A DNA stretch of 64,000 bases, from NCBI RefSeq assembly GCF_002029235.1, contig NZ_MZGV01000008.1:1-64000 (forward strand), written 5' to 3'. Below the pieces are notes generated by a model that was given only the letters and a program-made list of their open reading frames with translations, was not told where the DNA came from and searched no databases. A program made the position numbers and the translations under genes. Below, piece after piece: positions 1 to 7,774 of this stretch; positions within the stretch are counted from its first letter, which is position 1, and every line of letters begins with the position of its first letter. The stretch comes from Clostridium oryzae. Its GTDB lineage: Bacteria; Bacillota; Clostridia; Clostridiales; Clostridiaceae.

Positions 1-96
1 TGCCCTAATTGTGATGCAGATTTTTATTATTCAGGAGAAAAGAAAGTAGAAGAAGGTTCGTATTTAGTTGATGAGAACGAACCTTTTCCATTCTAA
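1..96 (+). CDS. C-terminal fragment of a zinc-ribbon-like protein (partial)
   Basis: Frame 1 is open from the window edge to TAA at 94-96 and gives 31 residues. They begin C-P-N-C, a zinc-knuckle-like pair, and end in an acidic tail (VDENEPFPF). A rho-independent hairpin follows at once, which supports this as a real gene end. The rest lies outside the window, so no function is assigned. Confidence 0.5.
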   Translation, partial: CPNCDADFYYSGEKKVEEGSYLVDENEPFPF

Positions 97-105
97 AACT
101 CATAG

Positions 106-126
106 TCCCCGGTAGGGGATTTTTTT
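106..126 (+). terminator. Rho-independent terminator
   Basis: TCCCC, a GGTA loop, GGGGA and a run of seven T. It sits 10 nt after the stop of the partial gene and directly before the stop codon of the convergent alpha-galactosidase gene. Only the + direction has the T tract. Confidence 0.8.
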
Positions 127-127
127 A

Positions 128-2311
128 TTATATGGCCTTAAGTCTCCAGGTTATGCTGGTGAAATCACCTTTAAGTTCTGTAGTATCAAGACCTATATAC
201 ATAAGCTCATCTCCGCCGAATGTCATATCGCTACCTATAACTTCATAAGTATAATCGGGATTCAATCCTTCTAAAACGAGTCTTGACGGAAGCGTAAAAG
301 GTTTAGCTAAAACCTTAAAATATGAAGCAAAAGCTTCCTTCTTATCCTTAGAAACAAATATCCAGGCAGCTTCATTCGATTCAAAAGGATTCCTAAGTCT
401 GTAAAAATCACCAAACTGAGTTATATGTCTAATTTCTTTATATTTTTCTACCTGCTGCTTAACTATGGATTTTTCTTCGTCTGTAAATTTAGTAAGATCG
501 AGTTCATAGCCAAAGTTTCCAGCCATAGCTGCATCTGCTCTTGTAGATAGTTTTGTCTCTCTTCCAAGCTGATGATTAGGTGAAGCTGATACATGAGCTC
601 CCATTGTTATGGCAGGATAAACAATACTTGTACCATATTGTATTTTAAGCCTTTCTACAGCATCAGTGTCATCACTTGTCCAAGTTTGAGGCATATAGTA
701 TAATATTCCTCCGTCAAATCTTCCGCCTCCAGACGCACAGCTTTCAAATAGAACATTTGGAAAAGCCGAAGTAATTTTGTCCATTACTTTGTAAAGACCG
801 AGTACATATCTATGAGAAGTTTCTCTTTGTCTTTCAGCAGGTAAGCTTTCAGATCCGACATCTGAAATAGCTCTATTCATATCCCATTTAACGTAAGAAA
901 TCGGAGCACTTTTTAAAATATTGGAAACAGCATCTATAATGTAATTACATACTTCTTCACGTGTTAAATCTAAAACTAATTGATTCCTTTGAAATTTTCC
1001 TTGCGCAGGTTTTCTATTTGGAACATGAATGCACCAATCAGGATGTGCTCTATATAAATCACTGTCTGGTGATACCATTTCTGGTTCAAACCATAATCCG
1101 AACTTTGTACCATTATCATTAATTGATTTAACTAGACTTTCAAGTCCGTCAGGAAGTTTATTTTTGTCAACTATCCAGTCGCCTAAGGAGCAATTGTCAG
1201 AATTTCTTTTACCAAACCAGCCATCGTCTAATACAAAAAGTTCTATACCAAGTTCCTTTGCAGTATTTGCTATGCTTTTTATCTTATCAGCATTAAAATT
1301 AAAATAGGTTGCCTCCCAGTTATTTACTAGAATAGGTCTCAATTTATCTCTATAATTGCCTCTGCATAATCTTTTCCTATATAGATTATGGTAAGTTCTT
1401 GACATATTTCCAAGTCCGCAATCTGAATATACCATTACAACTTCAGGAGTTTGGAAACTTTCATTAACATCTAATAACCATGAGAAATCAAATGGATTTA
1501 TTCCCATTAGTATTCTTGTTAAGTAATTAGGATCTACTTCAACCTGAGCTAAGAAATTACCGCTGTATATTAGATTAAAACCATATACGGTACCGTGAGT
1601 TTCAGTTACATCTTTGTCTAATAGTGCTATAAATGGGTTTTGGGTATGACTGCTCATGCCTCGTTTACTTTCGATAGACTGTACACCGGGAACTAGAGCC
1701 CTTTTGAATATATGTCTTTCTCTACACCAACAGCCAGACAATTGCAAAAGATCATAGTTATAGTCATTAAAATCTACACTCATGCTAAGAGCACTGAGAA
1801 GCTTTAATTTTTCTTTTCCCAAATTGATAAGTTTAGCTGCTCTTGTTATAACATTTAGCTCTCTGTAGGCTGTATACAATAAAATTACATTTAGTCCTGT
1901 TAATTTGTCTTCCAATGTTATTTCTAGTGTATCTGCTTCATCATCGTTTTCCACATATGTGGATGGTAGATTATCAAGTGAAGGTTTTCCTTTGTATATT
2001 TTGTGTGATACATACAAGAGATCTGTTACTGTAGATCCATTTTCAAGTTGAACCTGATAAGCAGGCGTTCTGAAATCACCTGCACCGAAACTCGGAAATT
2101 CTTGAGGGACAACATCTATGGGCAAAATTGGATCAGTTGATTTAAAATTTGTTACTGCAGTTATAGGAAAATTATTAAAACTTAATTTGTTGATTCTTTT
2201 TCCCCAATAAAGATGGGCAAGATGTCCGGTTTCAAATATTTGGATAATATAGCTTGTATCAGCTGCCTGTAAATGAAATAATTTATGTTCTTTGTCATAT
2301 AAAATAGGCAT
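128..2311 (-). CDS. Alpha-galactosidase, GH36 family
   Basis: The 727-residue length is typical of the tetrameric bacterial GH36 alpha-galactosidases (AgaA/MelA-like). It would remove alpha-1,6-galactose from galactomannan oligosaccharides or raffinose-type sugars. The nucleophile is D477 in KWDMNR and the acid/base is D547 in WTSDDTD. The 70-residue spacing matches the family. The order is an N-terminal beta-sandwich, a (beta/alpha)8 barrel holding FVLDDGWFG and FESCASGGGRFD, and a small C-terminal beta domain. No signal peptide is seen, so it is cytoplasmic. AAGGAGGATT precedes the ATG. It is the second gene of a leftward pair with the GH26 gene, 60 nt apart, which points to galactomannan breakdown. 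Confidence 0.95.
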   Translation of the reverse strand: MPILYDKEHKLFHLQAADTSYIIQIFETGHLAHLYWGKRINKLSFNNFPITAVTNFKSTDPILPIDVVPQEFPSFGAGDFRTPAYQVQLENGSTVTDLLYVSHKIYKGKPSLDNLPSTYVENDDEADTLEITLEDKLTGLNVILLYTAYRELNVITRAAKLINLGKEKLKLLSALSMSVDFNDYNYDLLQLSGCWCRERHIFKRALVPGVQSIESKRGMSSHTQNPFIALLDKDVTETHGTVYGFNLIYSGNFLAQVEVDPNYLTRILMGINPFDFSWLLDVNESFQTPEVVMVYSDCGLGNMSRTYHNLYRKRLCRGNYRDKLRPILVNNWEATYFNFNADKIKSIANTAKELGIELFVLDDGWFGKRNSDNCSLGDWIVDKNKLPDGLESLVKSINDNGTKFGLWFEPEMVSPDSDLYRAHPDWCIHVPNRKPAQGKFQRNQLVLDLTREEVCNYIIDAVSNILKSAPISYVKWDMNRAISDVGSESLPAERQRETSHRYVLGLYKVMDKITSAFPNVLFESCASGGGRFDGGILYYMPQTWTSDDTDAVERLKIQYGTSIVYPAITMGAHVSASPNHQLGRETKLSTRADAAMAGNFGYELDLTKFTDEEKSIVKQQVEKYKEIRHITQFGDFYRLRNPFESNEAAWIFVSKDKKEAFASYFKVLAKPFTLPSRLVLEGLNPDYTYEVIGSDMTFGGDELMYIGLDTTELKGDFTSITWRLKAI

Positions 2312-2371
2312 AGTAGAACGAATCCTCCTTAAAATAAAAATTTATATTTCTAAATAAACCTGAGAAATGGT

Positions 2372-3748
2372 TTATTTGAAGCTTGGCAAATCTTTTAATT
2401 TAATAGTGTATGGATGATTATATACTTTCTTTAGGTGCTCTTTACTGTTGTGAATTCCATCTAGAGCATGCATTCCCCACCAAGGCATGTACCAAAGCCA
2501 AGGAGTTTCAGTTTGGATTAAAAGATCAGGATCTGGTATTGAACCGTTTTCTGCTAAAGCTACAGGCTTTTCACCATCAGTAAGGTCGAGAACATAGTCT
2601 GCTGATATTTTAACCGGTCCATAATTTCCAGCAGGTGCATATACATCTATACTTGCTATGTCAACGAAATCATTTCCGGGGTACCATCCTTCCTTTGGAG
2701 CATTCCATACCCAAATCAAATTGTTTAGATCAAATACTTTTGTGTATCGATCAAAAATCAGATAATATAGTTTCTTATAAGCTTCAGGTCCCTTTGCACC
2801 CCACCAAAACCATCCTCCCTCAGCTTCATGAAGCGGTCTCCAAAGTACAGGTATATTTGCTTTCTTTAGTATGGAGAGCTGTCTTGCAATTTCATCTATA
2901 TCTGCAAGAAGTGCTTTGTTTTCTTCAGTACCATCAGTTAAGGCTAAATTTAGGTTGAAATCAGTTAAATCTGTATAAAAACTTCTATCCTTACCGACTA
3001 TAGGAGAAAACCAATGCCAACAAATTATTGGAATACCGCCTTTAGAATACCAGTTAATTATTTCTTCTATAGTACCTTTATTATTTGCTATTTCAGACAC
3101 AATACTTTCTGAGGCATCCATAGTTTCTGTACAATGTGAATAGCTTAATAAATCAAAACCTCTTATTGCAGGAAGGCTTCCTGTAACTTCATATATATAG
3201 TCGATCTCGGGTCCTGAAGCAGCGCTAGTATGTTGAGCAGTAAGTATTTTTTTACCATAGATGCTTTTTAGATAATTCATTACAGCTCGTGCTTCTTTTG
3301 AAGCTTTTTCATTGCATAGTGAAAAATTTGATTTTAATGGAGCTGGAGCTCCAGCTTTAGCTATTTTTATATAATCAATTGCTATATCACCGTGGAATTT
3401 TTGTATTTTTACATTGTGTTTTCCAGCTTTAAAGAAACAGTTACAGATAACGGTTTCTGAGAAATTATCACATTGAGATGTTAGAAATTCACCATAAAAA
3501 TAATCATCAACCATTAAAAAATTCTTTCTTGGACCATCGGGACTAATGTATGAAATGGATATATCATAGTATCCATCAGTATTAAACTCTGCAATAACTG
3601 ATATATTGGCTTCTTCTTTTGTTAATTTATCAGCATAACCTGAACCTGAATAACCTTGAATAGATGATACAATTTCAGTACCGGTAAGAATTGCGTCTTC
3701 AGCTTTGTAGATAAAATAACTACCATAATTAGAATATTTCGTAATCAA
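2372..3748 (-). CDS. Beta-mannanase, GH26, with N-terminal CBM35-like module; probably intracellular
   Basis: The proposed start is TTG at 3746-3748, 7 nt after ACCTCC on the + strand (GGAGGT on the coding strand). Upstream ATGs, including 3783, lack a good ribosome site, and the open frame further upstream reads as low-complexity noncoding sequence. This gives 458 residues. Residues about 8-125 (starting YKAEDA) look like a CBM35 beta-sandwich. The rest is a GH26 barrel with acid/base E308 in HEAEGGWFWWG and nucleophile E400 in ALAENGS. There is no signal peptide, so it probably cuts imported beta-1,4-manno-oligosaccharides inside the cell. It could act as an exo-type mannobiohydrolase instead; sequence alone cannot decide. 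It is the first gene of the leftward operon with the GH36 gene. Confidence 0.88.
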   Translation of the reverse strand: MITKYSNYGSYFIYKAEDAILTGTEIVSSIQGYSGSGYADKLTKEEANISVIAEFNTDGYYDISISYISPDGPRKNFLMVDDYFYGEFLTSQCDNFSETVICNCFFKAGKHNVKIQKFHGDIAIDYIKIAKAGAPAPLKSNFSLCNEKASKEARAVMNYLKSIYGKKILTAQHTSAASGPEIDYIYEVTGSLPAIRGFDLLSYSHCTETMDASESIVSEIANNKGTIEEIINWYSKGGIPIICWHWFSPIVGKDRSFYTDLTDFNLNLALTDGTEENKALLADIDEIARQLSILKKANIPVLWRPLHEAEGGWFWWGAKGPEAYKKLYYLIFDRYTKVFDLNNLIWVWNAPKEGWYPGNDFVDIASIDVYAPAGNYGPVKISADYVLDLTDGEKPVALAENGSIPDPDLLIQTETPWLWYMPWWGMHALDGIHNSKEHLKKVYNHPYTIKLKDLPSFK

Positions 3749-3810
3749 ACTAATTACCTCCATTTGTGTATTTGTATTTTTCATAAGATACCTAATATAT
3801 ATTATATGAT

Positions 3811-3839
3811 TATAGTACATTAAAATATTATGGAATGCA
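3811..3839 (-). promoter_or_regulatory. Putative promoter of the GH26-GH36 operon
   Basis: Read on the minus strand: TTGCAT (3839-3834), a 17-nt spacer and TACTAT (3816-3811). It lies about 63 nt upstream of the chosen TTG start of the GH26 gene. Confidence 0.4.
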
Positions 3840-3906
3840 ACATAAAATGCACAAAAATGAAATATCAATAAGTGCAATATTGACTCAAAGTATATTATTA
3901 AGTTGA

Positions 3907-3921
3907 TTGTAAACGTTAGTT
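3907..3921 (+). promoter_or_regulatory. cre/LacI-type operator candidate
   Basis: TTGTAAACGTTAGTT matches the cre consensus WTGNAANCGNWNNCW at 14 of 15 positions. It overlaps the inverted repeat TAAAC-GTTA-GTTTA (3910-3923). It lies between the divergent mannanase and lacI genes, so it may bind CcpA or the adjacent LacI-type protein. A tandem ATTGTGCAA repeat follows at about 3952-3976 and could be a second site. Confidence 0.45.
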
Positions 3922-4015
3922 TATGGTAATATTTATTGTATTGCAAAAAATAATTGTGCAAATTGTGCAAATTGTTTAAGCGAAGGTAGCATCTGCAATA
4001 AATAGGTGTATAACA

Positions 4016-4045
4016 TTGAATGCGTATTAGTACAAATGTTATAAT
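4016..4045 (+). promoter_or_regulatory. Putative lacI-type regulator promoter
   Basis: TTGAAT, an 18-nt spacer and a perfect TATAAT, about 67 nt upstream of the regulator ATG. Confidence 0.5.
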
Positions 4046-4111
4046 GTACTGTAAAAGAGCAGAATTTGTGGGAAATAGTAAAATATTTTTATATATTACA
4101 AGGAGAAAATT

Positions 4112-5137
4112 ATGAAAAAAGTTTCTATTCAGGACATTGCTAATGATTTAGGACTATCTAGAAATACTGTTTCAAAAGCTCTTAGCGATAGTGAAACTGT
4201 TGCATATGAAACTCGATTAAAAGTTCAGAAAAGAGCATTACAAGTAGGATATAGCAAAATTGATCCTGAAATAAAGAAAAAATTCAGTAATTTAATAAAA
4301 TCGCCTACAAAGAGTATATTAGTCATAATTGATAAGCAGATAGTTGATTTTTGGAATAGAATAATAATAGGTATTTCAGATGAATTGCGTAAGAATAATT
4401 ACAACTTAATGCTTACTTGTGTAAATGATGAGGATGAGGAGGAACTGCGGCTTCCTTCTAATATTGAAAAGACTGTTGTAGACGGAATCATAGTAGTTTG
4501 TTTACTTAAAAAGAAATATATTGAAAGATTAGTACAGTATAATATTCCAATGGTGTTTTTAGATAATTTGCTGGAAAATTCGGACAATGAGCTGCTAGGT
4601 GATAATGTAGTTGTAGAGGGAAAAAACAGTGTGTATGAAATTACAACTAGATTAATTAAAAACGGATGCCGGAACATTGGATTTATTGGCTATACTGAAT
4701 ATTGTGAGTCTATGCGTATAAGATGGGACGGCTTTCATAAGGCTATGGTTAAAGCTGGGATTCCAATAGATAAAAGGCTATGTCTCAATAAATTAGTTCA
4801 ATATAACTTATATATTGAAGAAGAAGTAAAGAGGTGTCTTGACGAAATTCAGAAACCAGATGCATTTGTATGCGTGAATGACAGCATTGCAATAAATGTA
4901 ATCAAATATTATAAAGCTAAAGGATATAAAATTCCTGACGACATATCTGTTGCTGGTTTTGATGATACTAGAAATGCAACTGTAGTAGAACCTGCACTTA
5001 CAACTGTGCATGTATGTAATGAACAAATAGGTGCAAGACTTGTTCAACAGCTTGTTTGGCGAATAAACAACAAAGATATGCCTTTTGAAAAAATATATGT
5101 AAGTACAAAACCAGTCTATAGGAAATCAACTAGATAA
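4112..5137 (+). CDS. LacI-family transcriptional regulator
   Basis: 341 residues. Residues 1-50 form the LacI helix-turn-helix (VSIQDIANDLGLSRNTVSKAL) followed by the hinge. Residues about 65-340 are a periplasmic-binding-like effector domain, with the typical late motif ISVAGFDD and the ending TKPVYRKSTR. AAGGAGAAAA precedes the ATG. It is divergent from the GH26-GH36 operon and upstream of the esterase gene, so it probably represses the mannan genes until a mannose-containing ligand binds. The ligand is inferred from context only. Its stop codon lies inside the left arm of a long RNA hairpin (5135-5242). Confidence 0.92.
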   Translation: MKKVSIQDIANDLGLSRNTVSKALSDSETVAYETRLKVQKRALQVGYSKIDPEIKKKFSNLIKSPTKSILVIIDKQIVDFWNRIIIGISDELRKNNYNLMLTCVNDEDEEELRLPSNIEKTVVDGIIVVCLLKKKYIERLVQYNIPMVFLDNLLENSDNELLGDNVVVEGKNSVYEITTRLIKNGCRNIGFIGYTEYCESMRIRWDGFHKAMVKAGIPIDKRLCLNKLVQYNLYIEEEVKRCLDEIQKPDAFVCVNDSIAINVIKYYKAKGYKIPDDISVAGFDDTRNATVVEPALTTVHVCNEQIGARLVQQLVWRINNKDMPFEKIYVSTKPVYRKSTR

Positions 5138-5242
5138 GTTGTGAAAGTTCTAATACATTCTGACTTCTAAAAGATCCTAGGGTGGAACCGATTCAGCAGT
5201 AATATTTTAGAAGCCATAATGTAAGAACTTTATTGCAACTTA
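5135..5242 (+). ncRNA. Long multi-segment hairpin; candidate structured RNA element
   Basis: Four consecutive paired segments: TAAGTTG (5135-5141) with CAACTTA (5236-5242); AAAGTTCT (5144-5151) with AGAACTTT (5224-5231); TACATT (5154-5159) with AATGTA (5218-5223); CTTCTAAAA (5164-5172) with TTTTAGAAG (5205-5213). The 32-nt apical part (5173-5204) has CCTAGG and a GGT-GGA-ACC mini-hairpin resembling the T-box antiterminator core, but no T-box Stem I precedes it. No U tract follows, so it is not a plain terminator. It may control or process the lacI-esterase transcript. Confidence 0.5.
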
Positions 5243-5272
5243 TATAGATAATTTTGTTGGGAGGATGAAAAA

Positions 5273-6427
5273 ATGGAAAAGAAATTAAAGGACTTATTTA
5301 GTGAATATGCATCGGGTACGATTTTATCTACTGCGAACAATTGTATCATGGATTTTAAAGAAGTGCAGACCTTTACTTATAGAACTTATATTAAGCCAAG
5401 AGAGTATGGGGATTTTGTTTGGAAAACTTGGTGTAGTAATACTGTGGATTCCACTTGGGATGATGGAGCGGTATCTCGGGCTAATTTGCCAGGAGGAAAG
5501 TGGAAAATACTAAATGCTTATTTGGCTGATGGAGGTAGTTCTGCCGATGGAACCATTGTGGCAGACAGTAGTGTTCCGATAACTTATAATAATAGTAGGT
5601 CTAAGGATGTTGAACAAGCTGAAACATTTGAGAGTGATGATGTAAGGATTAATATTCCTGAGGGACACTATTTAGCATTTACATGGACAATAACAAACAA
5701 AACTATAGGGCAAGTATTACCATATAATTGTGAAGGAAATCTTGCCAGTGCATACATAGCTAAAGGAAATCTTGCTGATCAGGATAGTAACGATTTATTT
5801 GAGGCATGCGAAAATATGTTGGTATTGCCGTCATTAATATTATATAAGAAAGCAGTTACTAAAAATATTGTTTTCTTTGGGGACTCAATCACTCAAGGCG
5901 TCAGAACTCAAAAAGATAAATATGAGTATTGGGTAAGTAAGATAGCGGATGGACTTGGTGTTGAGTATGGTATATGGAATCTTGGCTGTGGATGGTCAAG
6001 AGCAAAAGATGCCGCGCAGGATGGTAAGTGGTTATACAAAGCTAAGCATTGTGACGAAATAGTTATATGTTTAGGTGTCAATGATATAGGCACGTTGAAT
6101 AGAAATGCAGATCAAATAATTAATGATTTAACCATCATAATTAATAGGGTAAAAGAAAATAATTCCTTGTGTAAAGTCATTTTATTTACAGTTCCAACGT
6201 TTGATTTTAAGGGACAACAGGAGATAGCGTGGAGAAGAGTTAATGAATATATTTTGAAGGGTAAATTTAAAAATGTAGATAGAATTTTCGATATAACGGA
6301 GATTTTATCACAGGACAAGCCTAATGATAACCTAGAAAAGGTGGAATATCATAGTAATGTTGATGATCCTCATCCTAATGGACTAGCTGGAACGAGAATT
6401 TCTGAGAAATTTTTAAAATGGTATTAG
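5273..6427 (+). CDS. SGNH/GDSL-family esterase, probable carbohydrate deacetylase
   Basis: 384 residues. Residues 1-195 form an N-terminal beta-rich domain; the SGNH hydrolase domain follows. Block I is FFGDSITQG with nucleophile S205, the G/N blocks are seen in LGCGWSRA and CLGVNDIG, and the Asp/His pair is in DDPHPN (H367). No signal peptide, so cytoplasmic. GGGAGGATG lies just before the ATG. Between the mannanase regulator and the sugar importer, the likely role is removing O-acetyl groups from imported glucomannan or galactomannan oligosaccharides. The substrate is inferred from context; the fold alone would also allow other esters. Confidence 0.8.
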   Translation: MEKKLKDLFSEYASGTILSTANNCIMDFKEVQTFTYRTYIKPREYGDFVWKTWCSNTVDSTWDDGAVSRANLPGGKWKILNAYLADGGSSADGTIVADSSVPITYNNSRSKDVEQAETFESDDVRINIPEGHYLAFTWTITNKTIGQVLPYNCEGNLASAYIAKGNLADQDSNDLFEACENMLVLPSLILYKKAVTKNIVFFGDSITQGVRTQKDKYEYWVSKIADGLGVEYGIWNLGCGWSRAKDAAQDGKWLYKAKHCDEIVICLGVNDIGTLNRNADQIINDLTIIINRVKENNSLCKVILFTVPTFDFKGQQEIAWRRVNEYILKGKFKNVDRIFDITEILSQDKPNDNLEKVEYHSNVDDPHPNGLAGTRISEKFLKWY

Positions 6428-6497
6428 ATAATATTTTGTATATATAAAAATTAACGTAAATATGCATAATAATTAATGTACATATTTGTCAAAAAAA

Positions 6498-6527
6498 TTG
6501 TTACACTATGGTTTGTAGACTTATAAT
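6498..6527 (+). promoter_or_regulatory. Putative promoter of a short transcript before the ABC operon
   Basis: TTGTTA, an 18-nt spacer and a perfect TATAAT. The expected start near 6534 is only about 70 nt upstream of the T run of a strong terminator, so the product would be a short leader RNA or small RNA. Confidence 0.4.
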
Positions 6528-6566
6528 CATTATTGTTATTACCTACCCCTGGTGAAATAACAATCA

Positions 6567-6606
6567 AAAAACTTATGCGCTTTTAGAGGCGCATAAGTTT
6601 TTTTGT
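6567..6606 (+). terminator. Strong rho-independent terminator
   Basis: AAACTTATGCGC (6569-6580), an 8-nt loop and GCGCATAAGTTT (6589-6600), followed by TTTT. It ends either the esterase transcript or the short unit starting near 6534. A second inverted repeat, ATTGTTATT (6532-6540) with AATAACAAT (6556-6564), lies just upstream. Apart from this, the promoter above and a cre-like site, 6428-6793 holds nothing recognisable. Confidence 0.85.
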
Positions 6607-6677
6607 ATTTAAAGTTGTTTATATTTTTTCTATCAATGAAAGTTAAAAATTTTAATGTAAATACCCCAAATTTTTCT

Positions 6678-6692
6678 CGTGTACGTTTTCAT
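6678..6692 (-). promoter_or_regulatory. cre-like site upstream of the sugar ABC operon
   Basis: On the minus strand ATGAAAACGTACACG matches WTGNAANCGNWNNCW at 14 of 15 positions. It is about 100 bp upstream of the first permease gene, a plausible place for CcpA-type catabolite repression. Confidence 0.45.
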
Positions 6693-6793
6693 TGAAAGCT
6701 GTTAAGATTTATTCATGAGTTATTTGTATATAGGAAAATTGATATGACTATTACTGCAGCATAATATGATCAAGAAAAGAGGGGGTAACATAA

Positions 6794-7756
6794 ATGCAAA
6801 ATAATATTCAAGTAAAACGTTCTACTCATAAAAAAAAGCCAACTAAAAGCCTTATTTCGAGAGTATACGATCAAAAATCACTATTTTTAATGTCAATACC
6901 ATTTGTAATTTGGCTTGTTATATTTAGATACTTACCGCTTTGGGGTTGGACAATGGCGTTCCAAAATTATAAGCCCAACCTAACTTTCGGACAACAGGAA
7001 TGGGTTGGACTAGAGCAATTTACAAAGCTATTTAACGATCCAACTTTCTATCAGGCATTAAGAAACACATTGGCGATGAGCTTTCTTTCGATAACATTTG
7101 GATTTATTACGCCTATAATATTTGCGATACTTCTCAATGAGATAAGACACAGCTTATTTAAAAGATTTATACAGACGGTGTCTTACCTTCCTCACTTTGT
7201 ATCCTGGGTTATAGCAGCAACTTTAATAACTACGATGCTTTCAGTAGATTCAAGCGGCATTGTAAATCAGTTCCTTTTAAAAGTACATATTATAGCAAAT
7301 CCGATTAACTTTATGGCTATTCCTAAGGCCTTTTGGTGGATAGTAACAGGTGCGGATCTTTGGAAGGAAGTTGGATGGAATTCAATAATTTATCTAGCAG
7401 CAATAACTGGAATAGATATGGAATTATACGATGCTGCAAAAGTGGACGGGGCAGGAAGGTTCAGACAGATCTGGAATGTAACGCTGCCAGGAATAAGGTC
7501 AACAATAATTGTTATTTTAATTATGAACATAGGATGGCTTATAAATATAGGATTCGAGAAACAATATTTATTAGGAAATGCAATAGTAATGGATTATGCA
7601 AATGTTCTTGATTATTATGCTTTACAGTATGGTATAAATTTAGGAAGGTATTCCTATGGAACAGCTATAGGTATTTTTAAATCGGTAATAAGTGTCATAC
7701 TTGTAGTAGCAGCAAATAAGTTTGCAAAGAGAATTGGTGAAGGGGAAATAATGTAA
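6794..7756 (+). CDS. Carbohydrate ABC transporter permease, LplB/YteP type
   Basis: 320 residues with about six membrane helices. The first, IPFVIWLVIFRYLPLWGW, follows a basic cytoplasmic N-terminus of about 30 residues. The inner-membrane component signature that contacts the ATPase is DAAKVDGAGRFRQIWNVTLP. GAGGGGG precedes the ATG. It pairs with the next permease, 18 nt downstream, to form the channel for oligosaccharides delivered by the lipoprotein encoded third. This Lpl-type subfamily takes up complex plant or host oligosaccharides; here the cargo is probably mannan-derived. Confidence 0.92.
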   Translation: MQNNIQVKRSTHKKKPTKSLISRVYDQKSLFLMSIPFVIWLVIFRYLPLWGWTMAFQNYKPNLTFGQQEWVGLEQFTKLFNDPTFYQALRNTLAMSFLSITFGFITPIIFAILLNEIRHSLFKRFIQTVSYLPHFVSWVIAATLITTMLSVDSSGIVNQFLLKVHIIANPINFMAIPKAFWWIVTGADLWKEVGWNSIIYLAAITGIDMELYDAAKVDGAGRFRQIWNVTLPGIRSTIIVILIMNIGWLINIGFEKQYLLGNAIVMDYANVLDYYALQYGINLGRYSYGTAIGIFKSVISVILVVAANKFAKRIGEGEIM

Positions 7757-7774
7757 AGGAAAGGAGAAATAAGA

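Noticed and set aside
3749-3970. Upstream extension of the GH26 open frame to 3970, giving a hydrophobic N-terminus
   Set aside because: The extra residues read as AT-rich noncoding sequence and contain the likely promoter; the strong ribosome site belongs to TTG 3748.
5173-5204. T-box riboswitch
   Set aside because: Only the GGGTGGAACCG core is similar. The Stem I specifier region and terminator are absent and the downstream gene is not for tRNA charging or amino-acid metabolism.
6498-6606. preQ1-type riboswitch for the short unit before the ABC operon
   Set aside because: The C-rich loop and A-rich tail are only vaguely similar, the pseudoknot pairing does not fit, and a sugar importer is not an expected target.
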